DNA from: Zea mays
Taxonomy: Eukaryota > Streptophyta > Magnoliopsida > Poales > Poaceae
Direction: 5' to 3'
Length of the DNA: 64,000 nt
NCBI RefSeq assembly: GCF_902167145.1
Contig: NC_050096.1
Location: forward strand, 84,068,683 to 84,132,682
A program made the translations under genes and the position numbers. Position 1 is the stretch's first letter, and each line of letters opens with the position of its first letter. This document shows, piece after piece, positions 13,601-24,668 of this stretch. A model generated the notes under the pieces. That model was not told the DNA's origin, searched no databases, and saw nothing but the letters and a program-made list of their open reading frames with translations.

Positions 13601-14288
13601 TGGTGCTGCACAGACGCACGGACGCCACGGGCACGTGATGGGACACCAGGCGGCGGACGACGTCGAGGCTATTCCGGGCGGCGGCGGCGGAGGCGATTGC
13701 CGCGCGCTGCGAGGTGGTCTGGGCGTAGAGCAGCTCTGGCATGAGGAAGGAGCAGAGCCAGTGGTGGTTCCGGGTCTTAGGCGCGAGCGTCGCGGGGGCA
13801 GTTACTGATCTCCCTTGCGTCGTGGCCAATACAATCGTGGAAGAGGTTACGGGGAAGAAAATCAGGATGGCGGATGGGCCCCACGGCGCTGCGCTTGCGC
13901 AGGCACGGGCGCACGACCATATGGTCGGCCATGCTGGATGCTAGACCAAAGGAAATTTGTTTTCTTTTTTATTTCTTATGTATATGAATATATATGTATA
14001 TTTATATGAATAAATTTATTTATATTAGATTATGCCTAGATGATTTAAACTCGGCAGTTTTTTTCTTCCACGCGTGAAAACATCCAAGATCACTTTTTTA
14101 GCAAACAAAAATAGTGCTTTGAGATGAAATGCAACACAAATATTTATTCAAAATAACACTTGTATAGTCCAGATTATCTACCCATTTTAAGGAAAAAAAA
14201 ATAAAAGAGAAAATGAAAATGAAACGTAACACCTGAATTTGGTGGATATTAGGAAATAAATTTTATACTCTAAATTCAGGGTGTTACA
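10686..14288 (-). repeat. 5' LTR of the LARD-like element (right copy)
   Basis: Read on the minus strand this is the upstream LTR, since the PBS lies just beyond its 3' end at 10670-10681. It has an AT-rich tail (13940-14288), a GC-rich block (about 12850-13940) and a long AT-rich section. The GC-rich block gives open stretches in several frames on both strands, but none resembles a known protein. Confidence 0.88.
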
Positions 14289-14293
14289 AAGTT

Positions 14294-14990
14294 GATCTTG
14301 ATGAACTAGATGAAGAGGCTCCATGCGTTGCACTAAGGAATATGTCCATCGGGGATGTGTGTCCTAAGGAATCTGAAGAGCCCACACAAGCACAAGATCA
14401 ACCATCATATTCCAACCAAGCATCTCCACCAACCCAAGATGAGGATCAAGCTAAAGATGTTGAAGATGAAGATCAAGAGGATGAGCCACCTCAAAAGGAG
14501 GATATTGATCAAGGGGGAGACAATGAAAATGAAGACAAGGAAGATGATCAAGAAATTCAGGGTCAAAGACCGTCACACCCAAGAGTCCACCAAGCAATTC
14601 AACGAGATCACCCTGTCAACTCCATCCTTGGTGACATTCATAAGGGGGTAACCACTAGGTCTAGAGTTGCTCATTTATGTGAACATTACTCTTTTGTGTC
14701 CTCTATTGAGCCATACAGGGTGGAGGATGCACTAAGAGATCCAGATTGGGTGGTGGCAATGCAAGTGGAGCTCAACAACTTCACGAGGAATGAGGTATGG
14801 CATTTAGTTCCACGTCCTAATCAAAATGTTGTAAGTACCAAATGGGTATTCTGCAACAAGCAAGATGAGCATGGTGTGGTGACAAGAAACAAAGCCCGAC
14901 TTGTGGCCAAAGGTTATTCACAAGTCAATGGTTTGGACTTTGATGAAACTTATGCACCCGTAGCTAGGCTTGAGTCAATTCGTATATTAC
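14294..14990 (+). pseudogene. pol: Copia A pol, part 2: acidic linker and RT start
   Basis: This continues the frame broken at 4375: joining across the LARD-like insertion gives an uninterrupted transition after one copy of AAGTT is dropped. An Asp/Glu/Gln-rich linker (about 14340-14590) leads to the copia RT start with NEVWHLVPRP, KWVFCNKQDEHG, RNKARLVAKGYSQ and YAPVARLESIR. The frame is open from 14342 until the Grande insertion at 14996. RT resumes at 37024. Confidence 0.9.
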
Positions 14991-14995
14991 TTGCC

Positions 14996-15623
14996 TGTTG
15001 GGGCCATGCTCCGTCGCCGAAGGTCCTGCAGGAAGAAACACCTTCGGCAAATCTGTTTAAACGTAGTGCCAAAGCTACCACTCATGAAGCTTCGGTACTG
15101 TAACGTATCTGAAGACAAAGGTTCGAACCGACTTAAAGATGAAATGACTTCTTAGTCCATAAGGGTCTGAGTCATAATTGTAATCTTTTGTCAGGGGCAT
15201 GATTGTAATTTCTCACAGGCTGCGTCCTGTGCCTATAAATATGTGAACAGTACTCCTTTACTGTTCACGCAATCCTGTAATCATCGACGCATCACACTGG
15301 AATTATTGTTCTTTGCCAAGGCAAAGGTATAAATGTACCTAAATATTATGTTTTAATACTTAAGTTTGTATAATAAAATATATGTATAATAATATTTGTC
15401 TTTGGTATAAATCTCTTTAATGTTTCATGTTCTAGCATTGTTTACATTGTTTTATAGATCTGATCACGAAGGTAATACCTTCGTGATATTTTGCTTATGG
15501 TCTTCGTCCGAAGTTCATTATATCCTAAGGGAGATAATGCTTCAGTGGACGAAGGGCATTAACATTTAACATTTTATGTGGCCTTGTTCTTAATTCTTAG
15601 CATTTGAGAACAAGTCCCCAACA
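14996..15623 (+). repeat. Grande 5' LTR
   Basis: The boundaries follow from comparison with the 3' LTR, which has the same length. Differences are few, for example CATGCTCCGTCG against CATGCTTCGTCG and AAATATGTGAAC against AAATAGGTGAAC. It contains a CACGAAGGTAATACCTTCGTG inverted repeat near 15464-15484 and many CTTCGG/CCGAAG words. Confidence 0.92.
15234..15241 (+). promoter_or_regulatory. Grande LTR TATA box
   Basis: GCCTATAAATATGTGAACAG is the only clear TATA box in the LTR. The 3' LTR has the same box at 36629-36636, there reading TATAAATA followed by GG. Confidence 0.65.
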
Positions 15624-15641
15624 TTGGCACCCACCTCCGGT
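15624..15641 (+). other. Grande primer-binding site
   Basis: TTGGCACCCACCTCCGGT directly follows the LTR end. The position and TTGGC start fit a gypsy PBS; I do not assign the tRNA. The sequence passes into the protease reading frame within a few dozen bases, so the leader and gag are missing. Confidence 0.6.
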
Positions 15642-15666
15642 GAACTCACTTCCACTTTCTGAGCTG

Positions 15667-16464
15667 ATGGCTTCGTTCAACAACAAAGCTAGCGTTGCTT
15701 CGGCTACGAAGCTGGTGCTCCCAATAACAGGCGGATCGTGCTCAGAACCGACCAATAAGAAGCAGAAGAAGGAAGCACAGAGAAGGGTACAACATGTCGG
15801 GGTACAGGGACCCTTCATCAAGTCACGATGGTCTCATATCCCAATTACCTTCTCCCAAGAGGACCTTCAGCTCAAGGATTACCCTCACAATGATGCTATG
15901 GTCATATCTTGTGTCATCAAAGGATTTCTAGTCCACAATGTTTTGGTTGATACAGGCAGTGCAGCCGACATTATATTTGCTAAAGCCTTCAGACAGATGC
16001 AAGAGCCAGAAGACAAGATTCATGATGCTACGCACCCTCTTTGTGGCTTCGGAGGAAGACAAATTGTAGCGCTTGGCAAGATTACCATGCCAGTGACCTT
16101 CGGATTTGTCAACAATACAAGGACTGAGCAAGTTGTGTTTGACATTGTCGACATGGAGTACCCTTACAATGCAATCATTGGTCGCGGAACACTCAATGCT
16201 TTCGAAGCAATTCTTCATCCAGCATATCTTTGCATGAAGATACCTTTGGATCAAGGACCTATTGCTATTTATGGGAGTCAGGAAGCTGCTAGAAAGGCTG
16301 AGGGGAACTGGACAGATTCAAAGGCAATCCATAATATAGATGAAGCCGAAGCTTGTGAGCAGTACAAGTACAGAAGGGAGAAGGTTGCTTCGGCCGATCA
16401 GCCGAAACCAATGCTTTTATGCGAAGATATCGCAGATGGTGCTGCTGGGATCTCAATTGTCTGA
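15667..16464 (+). pseudogene. pol: Grande protease region
   Basis: The retroviral-type aspartic protease motif LVDTGSAADIIFA has its Asp codon at 15949-15951. GIIGRGTL-like residues (AIIGRGTL) near 16170 form the second conserved block. The first in-frame ATG is 15667, but in an intact element this would be the middle of a gag-pro polyprotein, so it need not be a true start. The frame ends at TGA 16462. The RT frame is offset, so a frameshift lies around 16430-16445. Confidence 0.85.
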
Positions 16465-18290
16465 GGAATAGGAGAAAACCTTGATAAGGTTTCTGTTCAA
16501 CAACAAAGATGTCTTTGCATGGTCAGCTAATGATCTCTGTGGTGTTAACAGGGATGTCATTGAACACTCGCTCAATGTTGACCCATCCTTCAGACCTAGA
16601 AAGCAGAGGCTTCGGAAAATGTCTGACGACAAAGCTGAAGGTGCTCGGAATGAAGTAAAAAGACTTCTTAGCGCTAGGGTCATCAGAGAAGTGAAATACC
16701 CAGAGTGGCTAGCCAACACTGTTATGGTGAAGAAAGCCAATGGTAAATGGAGAATGTGTATTGATTTTACCAACCTCAATAAGGCTTGTCCAAAGGATGA
16801 ATTTTCATTACCAAGGATAGATTCTCTAGTAGACGGAGCAGCTTCGTCAGAGCTTATGAGTCTGCTAGACTGTTACTCAGGCTATCATCAAATTTGGATG
16901 AAGAAGGAGGATGAGCCAAAAACCAGCTTCATAACCCCTAGTGGAACATATTGTTATCTTCGGATGCCCGAGGGGCTCAAGAATGCTGGAGGAAGCTTCA
17001 GTAGAATGACAGCGAAGGTTCTCCATTCTTAGATAGGCAGAAATGTGCTAACCTATGTTGATGATATTATAGTAAAAAGTACCAAGCAAGAAAATCACAT
17101 TGCTGATCTGCAGGAGACATTCGCTAATTTCAGACAAGCTGGTCTGAAGCTGAATCCAGAGAAGTGTGTCTTCGGAGTAAAGAAGGGGAAATTCCTTGGT
17201 TGTCTGGTCTCAACAAAAGGAATCGAAGCTAATCCAAATAAGATCGAAGCTATTCTTCGGATGGAGCCACCAAGCACAAAGAAGGGGGCTCAACGACTGA
17301 CAGGAAGACTGGCATCTCTCAATCGATTCATATCTAGATCAGCAGAGAGAAATTTACCATTCTTCAAAGTGTTAAAGTCAGCCGAAGTCTTTCAATGGGG
17401 ATCAGCTCAGCAGAGAGCCTTCGAAGAGCTGAAGCAGTATTTAATAGACCTAACGACGTTAACTCCACTAGCGCTAGGGGCTCCTCTGTTGCTGTACGTG
17501 GCAGCTTCGCACTCAGCAGTGAGTGCGGCACTTGTTCAAGAAAAACTTGAGGGACAAACCAAAAAGCAAGCCCCAATATACTTCGTCTCCGAAGTTCTTA
17601 GTCTATCAAAGAAGAATTATACAGAATTGGAGAAGGTCTTATATGCCGTCTTAATGGCATCCAGGAAGTTTCGACATTATTTTCAAGCATATCATATAAT
17701 TGTTCCTTCGTCACAACCTTTGAAGGATGTTATGAGGAACAGAGAAGCTACTGGAAGAATTAGAAATTGGGCTGCGGAGCTCAATGAGTTCAACATTGAT
17801 TATGTGCATAGATCCTCAATACAGTCCCAAGCGTTAGCAGACTTCATTGCCGATTGGACGCCAGGGGCTCAAGGAGAAGAAACAACTAAAGATACCGAAG
17901 TATGGACGGTATTTTGTGACGGTTCTTGGGGAACCTTCGGGGCAGGAGCAGCTGCTGTGTTAGTTGCACCCTCCAAAGTTAGAACTTGCTACGCAACAAA
18001 ACTTGATTTTAGCTGAACAAATAATATTGCTGAGTACGAAGCTTTGCTTTTGGGCCTTCGGAAGTTAAAGGCAATGGGGATTAGAAGGGCGGTTCTTAAA
18101 ACCGATTCCCAGGTTATTTCTGGCCATATTGACAAGAGTTGTAAAGCAAGAGACCCGAAGCTTGAGAAATATTTAGACACGGTCCGAAGGATTGAAGCTT
18201 CCTTTGAAGGGTTTTCTGTCAAAAACATTCCTCGAGGAGAAAATGAACATGTTGATTTGCTAGCCAAGTCAGCAGCACAGGGGCTGCCCT
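16465..18290 (+). pseudogene. pol: Grande reverse transcriptase, RNase H and second RNase H (broken)
   Basis: RT carries WRMCIDFTNLNKACPKDEF and the catalytic YVDD at 17054-17065, followed by GFLG-type and RNase H motifs (YFVSEVL, near 17580). A second, archaeal-type RNase H starts at VWTVFCDGSW (about 17903) and includes NIAEYEALLLGL and the end of that domain near 18280. Having two RNase H domains marks the Tat lineage. All segments share one frame and are interrupted by TAG 16469-16471, TAG 17030-17032 and TGA 18014-18016. Confidence 0.9.
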
Positions 18291-19609
18291 TACCTTCGGA
18301 AGTATTTTTTGAAACAATAAAGGCACCTTCGGTTGAACTTCTTGAAATAGCAGTCCTCAATATATCTCCTGTTCATAGTGAAGATTGGAGAACTGAGATC
18401 ATTTCTTTCCTTCAGGGTAATTTCCTTTCAGATGACGAAGCTTATAACAAGAGAATAGAGGCAAGAGCTCGACCATATGTTATAATAGAAGGGGAGTTGT
18501 ACAAGCATGGAGTCTGTTCTCCACTACTCAAATGTTTATCCAGAGCCAAAGGTATAGAATTGATGAAGGAAATACACAGAGGCCTGTGTGGATCTCATAT
18601 TGGATCTAGACCTTTGCTGGGAAAAGTTTTTCGTCAAGGATTTTATTGGCCAAAGGCAGCTTCGGATGCAGCGGAATTAGTCCAAAAGTGCGAAGGCTGT
18701 CAGAAATGCGCAAGAGATCAAAAACAGCCTTCGTCTCTGACTCAGTTAATACAACCCACTTGGCCATTGCAAAGGTGGGGCCTTGATTTGTTAGGCCCGC
18801 TACCACCAGCACAAGGGAATTTAAAATATGTTGTGGTAGCAGTAGAATATTTTTCCAAGTGGATTGAGGCGAAGCCTTTAGCCACAATAACTTCGGTTAC
18901 CATTCAGAAATTTTTCTGGCAGAATATCGTTTGTCGCTTCGGAGTGCCGAAGGCCATTACTGTGGATAACGGAACACAGTTTGATGCTGAAGCTTTTAAA
19001 GAGTTCTGTGGACAAATTGGCACGAAGATCCATTTTGCATCGGTTAGGCATCCAGAGTCAAATGGACTTGTCGAAAGAGCTAATGGCATCATAATGATGG
19101 GAATAATGAAATTAATCTTCAATCAGCCCAGAGGAAAATGGCCAGATGAATTAATTAAAGTAGTGTGGAGCCACAATACAACGACATCAAGGTCAACAGG
19201 CTTTACACCATTCAAGTTATTATTTGGTGACGAAGCAATAACTCCGGAAGAAGCAAAAGCAGGATCAATAAGAACAGTGGCTTCGGCAGAAGACGAAGCT
19301 GATTATTCCGTGGACAAAGATGCTATAGAAGGGATCAGGCTTCAGGCTGTGGAAAACATCAATAAATACCAAGCCGAAACAATAAAATGGCATGATAGAA
19401 AGGTTCGGCTAAAGAATATTAAGCCAGAACATTTGGTACTTCGGAGAGTGGCCAACCCAGACACAGTAGGCAAGCTACAGCTGAAGTGGGACGGACCTTT
19501 TCTGGTAATATCTTCGTCAAGACCCGGTTCCTACAGGTTGAAGGATATGGACGGCAACGACATTCCTAGATCATGGAATGTGGATGAGCTTCGGCGATAT
19601 TATGTTTAG
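18291..19609 (+). pseudogene. pol: Grande integrase (intact frame, parent gene broken)
   Basis: The frame runs open to TAG at 19607-19609. An H-H-C-C zinc finger lies at about 18568-18711 (HRGLCGSH ... CEGCQKC). The catalytic acids are in GLDLLGP (about 18783), VDNGTQF (about 18965) and VERANG (about 19070). The C-terminal part ends with the WNVDELRRYYV block typical of Tat integrases. As part of a polyprotein with upstream stops it cannot be made normally. Confidence 0.9.
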
Positions 19610-19746
19610 CTTGATGTAATTTTTTCTATTCTTTCTTATGGCACCCTTTAGCTTGATGTAAAGGTTTTTAATGGCACCATCGAATGCAAAGAAAAAAGAA
19701 AAAAAACAGGGAGAAGCTCAAAAGTCGTTCCTAAGGGAATGCAGAG

Positions 19747-19921
19747 CTTACAGCGAAAAATAAACGCTGATTCCGCCGAAGTAAAAGGCGAAGAAGCTCC
19801 TAAGGGAGACTTACAGCGAAAAATAAACGCTGATTCCGCCGAAGTAAAAGGTGAAGAAGCTCCTAAGGGAGGCTTACAGCGAAAAGTCAGCGCTGATACA
19901 TCGAAAAAATAAACGGTGAAG
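19747..19921 (+). repeat. 63-bp tandem repeat in the Grande 3' region
   Basis: Units starting CTTACAGCGAAAA begin at 19747, 19810 and 19873, exactly 63 bp apart. Units 1 and 2 are nearly identical and unit 3 is divergent and incomplete. The sequence from 19921 to 20435 is non-coding apart from short degenerate pieces (AAATAAACGGTGAAGCC-like) of the same unit. Confidence 0.85.
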
Positions 19922-20435
19922 CCAAAAAATAAGCGGCAAAGAGATTTGAGTCATTCCTAAGGGAATGAAGGTTATGATTATGGCTTCGAATATGTATTTG
20001 GGCATTCATTTGCACGATACATTACATCATGACATTTGCATTCATAAACATTCATTTAGACATACATAGGATCATTATCATCATATCATACAGAGAAGAC
20101 AGACGCTTCGGCTATGAGGATAAAGCTTCGGGGAAAAACAGAAAAAAGAAATTTTCATGCTTCGATGTGTACGAAAAGAAGGGAAGGTGTTTTTCGCCTT
20201 CGGCTCAAAATGAAAATTTCGTCCACAGCAAAGCAGATCGTACACGGACAAAGGGGTAAAGATATATTACAAGGTACGCACAAATTTACATAAATTTCTT
20301 TACAATCATATTACAAAATTTTCTCTAGAATCTTCTGCAACAAAGTCTTTCGGAACATCTGTTAAGGCTTCAGCTCATCATTCTTTAGCTTCATCATCCT
20401 ATACATATTAAAACGGAATGAGAAAAGCGCAGAGT

Positions 20436-21170
20436 TCAAGGAGAAGGTAAAAGTAACAAGTATAAGTCTCTCACTGGCTTAAGGTGGCTTCGAGCTTCGT
20501 CACCAGCCATTTTTTGCCCACTGTTTATCCAAATTTGAGTCATAAATCTGTTTCCTATACTTCGAGCTAGGCTGGGGATGTCAATCAAATCTGCTGGTGA
20601 CAAACTGAAGTTTGGCCTATTAACAATTTTCCCGTGCGTGCAGCCAGTCTTCAGGAAAGCAGTAGCTGTGCCTCGAGAAGCTAACATGGCGCAGAAATCG
20701 GCATGCCCAGCGATAACTTCGTCAAGTGCATCAACTTCGCCATCAATATATTCAAAGGTGTTTGGCAGGTCTTCAACTGAAGGTGTAAACTTCTCAGAGC
20801 TGGCTCCAATTGAGTAAAAGACATCCTTCAGCCGCTGCACGCATCGGTTGCCGAAGTCTTAACATTTATCCTGAAGCTCCGTCAATGATTTTTGCAAATT
20901 TGAACTCTTCTCAATTTCGGTTTTGAGATTCGTTTCAAGATTCTTCTTTTTTTGTTCAGATTTTTCTGATTTTATGAGTAATTCGCTGTTTAATCTGTCA
21001 ATTTCGGCTTGAGCTTCTGCCAGTGAACCCTCCATAGAGTGGATGACGAAGTCCTTTTTCTCCAAAGCAGCTTCGTGATCTTTGACTTTATTTTCTAGAT
21101 CTTTAATTGTAGCTTCGTTTTTCTCGTCTTCGAGATCTTGTTGCATCCTCAACACTTTACTTAGTAATAT
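20436..21170 (-). pseudogene. Grande antisense gene, 3' part (coiled coil and C-terminal domain)
   Basis: From 21170 the minus-strand frame reads a Glu/Lys/Leu-rich segment of about 100 residues with strong coiled-coil character (KDLENKVKDHEAALEKKDF and similar). TAA at 20859-20861 interrupts it. The same frame then gives a globular segment of about 130 residues (VEDLPNTFEYIDGEVDALDE ... CTHGKIVNRPNFSLSPADL). It resembles the C-terminal part of plant proteins labelled 'putative gypsy type transposon'. The stop is a single-base lesion, since both halves are in frame. The function of these proteins is unknown. Confidence 0.62.
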
Positions 21171-22830
21171 TGTCGGCGTTTCGAGACCGGGGGGTCCCTG
21201 GGCCGACGAGTGAGTGTCGCCGCGTGCCCCAGCCCAGATGGGTCGAGCGCGAGGGCGAGCACGAAGGGGGGAGAGCGAGGCAGCCGGAGACCGGCGTGAG
21301 AGAGGTGGGAATCCCGCGGCTTTCGTGTTCGTCCTGCGCCCAGGTCGGGTGCGCTTGCAGTAGGGGGTTACAAGCGTCCACACGGGAGAGGAAAGTGAGC
21401 GCTTGTCTCGTCCTCGTCCCCGCGCGACCAACCCTCTCTAAGAGGGCCCTGGTCCTTCCTTTTATAGGCGTAAGGAGAGGATCCAGGTGTACAATGGGGG
21501 TGTAGCAGAGTGCTACGTGTCTAGCGGAGGAGAGCTAGCGCCCTAAGTACATGCCGTCGTGGCAGCCGGAGAGATTTTGGCACCCAGCTGGTGTGATGTC
21601 GTGGCCGTCGGAGGAGCGATGGAGCCTGGCGGAGGGACAACTGTCGGAGCGGTTGGGTCCTTGCTGACGTCCTCTTGCTTCCGTAAGGGGGCTGAGAGCC
21701 GCCGTCATCATAGAGTATGTGGGGCGCCATCATTGCCTATCTGGCGGAGCTAGCCAGATGGGACGCCGGTCTTGTTCCCTACAGCCCGAGTCAGCTCGGG
21801 GTAGGGTGATGATGGCGCCTCCTGTTGACGTGGCTGGCCTGTGCCCTAGGTTGGGCGATGTGGAGGCTCCTCCATAGCCGAGGTCGAGTCTGTCTTCCGT
21901 GGCCGAGGCCGAGTCCGAGCCCCTGGGTCGGGCGAGGCGGAGGTCGTCGGCTGAGGCCAGGGCGGAGTCCGAGCCCTGGGGTTAGGCGAAGCGGAGTTCG
22001 TCGTCTTCTGGGGCTAAGCCCGAGTCCGAGCCCTGGGTCGGGCGGAGCGAAGTTCGTCGTCTTCTGGGGCTGAGCCCGAGTCCGATCCCTGGGTCGGGCG
22101 GAGCGGAGTTCGCCGTCTTCCGGGACTTAGCCCGAGTCCGAGCCCTGGGTCGGGCGGAGCGGAGTTCGCCGTCTTCCGGGACTTAGCCTGAGTCCGAGCC
22201 CTGGGTCAGGCGGAGCGGAGTTCGCCGTCTTCCGGGACTTAGCCCGAGTCCGAGCCCTGGGTCGGGCGGAGCGGAGTTCGCCGTCTTCTGGGACTTAGCC
22301 CGAGTCCGAGCCCTGGGTCGGGCGGAGCGGAGTTTCCTATGGTGCCTTCGGCAGGGCCTGACTGCATGTCAGTCTCACTCTGTCAAGCGGCACTGCAGTC
22401 GGTGTGGCGCAGGCGGCGCTGTCCTTCTGTCAGGCCGGTCAGTGGAGCGGCGAAGTGACGGCGGTCACTTCGGTTCTGCCGGGGGGCGCGCGTCAGGATA
22501 AAGGTGTCAGACCACCTTTGCATTAAATGCTCCTGTGATTTGGTCAGACGGTGTAGCGACTTAGTCAGGGTTGCTTCTTAGCGAAGGCAGGGCCTCGGGC
22601 GAGCCGGAAATATGTTCGCCGCCGGAGGGGGGCCTCGGGCGAGACGGAAATCCTCCGGGGTCGGCTGCCCTTGTCCGAGGCTAGGCTCGGGCGAGGCGTG
22701 ATCGAGTCGCTCGAATGGACCGATCCCTGACTTAATCGCACCCATCAGGCTTTAGCAGCTTTATGCTGATGGGGGTTACCAGCTGAGAATTAGGAGTCTT
22801 GAGGGTACCCCTAATTATGGTCCCCGACAG
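21171..22830 (-). repeat. Huck-A 3' LTR (1,660 bp)
   Basis: Bounded by the AATAT target duplication on the left and, on the right, by the polypurine tract that reads GGCTCGGGGGCTAC on the minus strand. It is 43 bp longer than the 5' LTR, mainly because it carries six rather than five full 56-bp units. Confidence 0.93.
21993..22328. repeat. 56-bp minisatellite in the Huck-A 3' LTR, six units
   Basis: Units begin at 21993, 22049, 22105, 22161, 22217 and 22273, then a partial unit at 22329. The first two carry the CTTCTGGGGCT variant that is also common in Huck-B (43034-43313 and 55310-55590). Confidence 0.9.
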
Positions 22831-23563
22831 TAGCCCCCGAGCCTCGAAGGGAGTGTTAGCACTCGCTTGGAGGCTTTCGTCGCACTTTTTTGCAAGGGGA
22901 CCAGCCTTTCTCGGTGGCATTTTGTTCCGGTGGGTGCGCGCGAGCGCACCCGCCGGGTGTAGCCCCCGAGGCCTCGGAGGAGTGGTTTCACTTCTTCGAG
23001 GTCTTAATGCCTCGCGTAATGCTTCGGCTGGTCTGGTTGTTCCCTCATGCGAGCTGGCCGTAGCCCGGGTGTACGGTCGGGGCCCAAGTTCTCGGGCTGG
23101 TATGTTGACGCTGTCAACGGTTCGGCCGGAGCCGGGTTTGCGAGAGCAGCCCCCGAGCCTCTGCACAGGGCGAGAGGGCGATCAGGGATAGACTCGGCTT
23201 TTTTACATACGCCCCTGCGTCGCCTTTCCGCAAGGAGGAGGGGGGGAAAGCGCCATGTTGCCCTCGATGGGCGCCGAACATGGTGTCTCCGGTGAGCTGC
23301 AAGCGGGTAATCCGAGTGGACGTCCGTGCTCCGTTCGTTAGGGGTCGGCTAGGGGCCCAGAGGCACGCCCAAAAGTACCTGCGGGTGATCTGCCAGACCC
23401 GGTCCACTAGCGACGGGGTCCGAGGGCTCGATGCCTCCCTCTGATGGTATTCCGTTACAAGATCGCTCCCGCTGGTCTCGGAAATGTCCTAGGGTACCTC
23501 GGGAGCGTAACCCGAGCCTTGGTTATGTATCGAACGTACCCATGGTCATCCCTCGCTCAGCGT

Positions 23564-23789
23564 CTGAGGCGGCTGTGAACCCTTCGGGGGCCAGCCTTCG
23601 AACCCCTGATCAGTAATGGGCGCGGAGCCCGAGTAGCCTGAGGCGGCCGTGGAACCCTTCAGGGGGCCGGCCTTCGAACCTTTGACCAGTAGTGGGTGTA
23701 GGGCCCACGCGATCTGAGGCGGCTGTCGAACCCTTCCGGGGGGCCAGCCTTCGAACCTCTGATCAGTAGGGAGGCTCGGAGCCTGGTTC
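23564..23789. repeat. 75-bp tandem repeat, three units, Huck-A 3' region
   Basis: Units starting TGAGGCGGC begin at 23564, 23639 and 23714 and each contains CCTTCGAACC and TGATCAGTA-like words. Huck-B has the equivalent at about 44551, 44625 and 44702. Confidence 0.85.
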
Positions 23790-24633
23790 CTTCACGGGGA
23801 AGGATCCTTTTCGAGGTATCCCCCTTTCCCGGTCCCTGTTGCAAGAGAGAGAAAGAGGAAAAAAGGAAAAGGATACGAAATCGAACGACGCGGCGTACCT
23901 TTACTGACGTGGTTATTATGGCAAAGGCGAAGCGTCGCCCGCTTCTCCTGCCAGAGGCGCCACCTGTCCCACCGCGGAGTTAATGCGACGGGGCGAGTGG
24001 TTGGCGGGGCGGCCGTTGCGCGTGCGCGAGCCGTCCGGGGAACGGAACACGGGCGCGTTGTCTTCACGCCGTGAGGGAGGTTTCCCTCGCTGCCCCCGGA
24101 TGGGACGTGAGCTTGGCTGACGACGTGACTGCTGCTCCTGCCCGCCTGCCACCATCATTACTGCTAGCCCATTTTTGGCCGCATTGACCGTCGCGCCAGG
24201 CTGGCGCTGCTGGGTCGTGCGCTGGGTCGCCTCGAGCCGCGGTATTGGTTCCACAGTCGAGGAGGCGCGGTAGTGGCGCGAGTGGCGGTGCAGTTGCTTG
24301 CGCGAAGCATCCGGCACGCCGGTTGCGTGACGCGTGGGCCTGGGCCTCCATGCTGGGCGTGTCGGGAGTCGGAGAAGGGCGTCCACTTGGCGCGGTTGCA
24401 TGCCGCCTGCATGGCTGCCCGCCCCTTTCGCCCGTTGGTCTGGGCAAAAGTGGAGGGTCACTTGTAACCGCTGGGCGGTCGTGCGCACCGCACACGGCAG
24501 TTTGGCTTCTTCTGCTCTGAGCCGGCTTGCATGACATGTGGGACCCAGCCCCCGCGCCGCGGGGGAGGGCCTTGGAGCGTGTTGGAGAAGACCCAGCCCG
24601 TGACGGCTGGGGACGCAAGTAGGGATAGTCGCC

Positions 24634-24641
24634 TTTAAAAG
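24634..24641 (+). promoter_or_regulatory. TATA-like box facing the Huck-A antisense ORF
   Basis: GCCTTTAAAAGGAGGGTGAC lies about 30 bp before ATG 24669 and opposes the element's own direction. The matching site in Huck-B is GCCTTTAAAAAGGAGGGTG at 45618-45636. At this distance the RNA start would be almost at the ATG, so a downstream ATG may be used. Confidence 0.3.
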
Positions 24642-24668
24642 GAGGGTGACCCCCTTCGGAAGGCGACC

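Larger units (their letters stand above)
4381..14288 (-). mobile_element. Non-coding gypsy derivative (LARD-like, Tekay/Del-type ends), 9,908 bp
   Basis: Two direct repeats of 3,602 and 3,603 bp flank a 2.7-kb internal region. On the minus strand each repeat starts TGTAACACCC and ends GGGTGTGACA. A PBS-like TGGTATCAAAGC lies next to the right repeat and a PPT-like stretch next to the left one, so the element is minus-oriented. The target duplication AAGTT is perfect (4376-4380 and 14289-14293). By eye I count about 30 differences between the LTRs, under 1%, mostly transitions, so this is a recent insertion. No gag or pol motif is visible in any frame; it must have used proteins supplied in trans. 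The lineage assignment rests on the termini, PBS and LTR size. Confidence 0.85.

Noticed and set aside
21993..22328. Regularly spaced repeats that might suggest a CRISPR-like array
   Set aside because: Units are directly adjacent 56-bp tandem repeats without unique spacers, in a plant retrotransposon U3.
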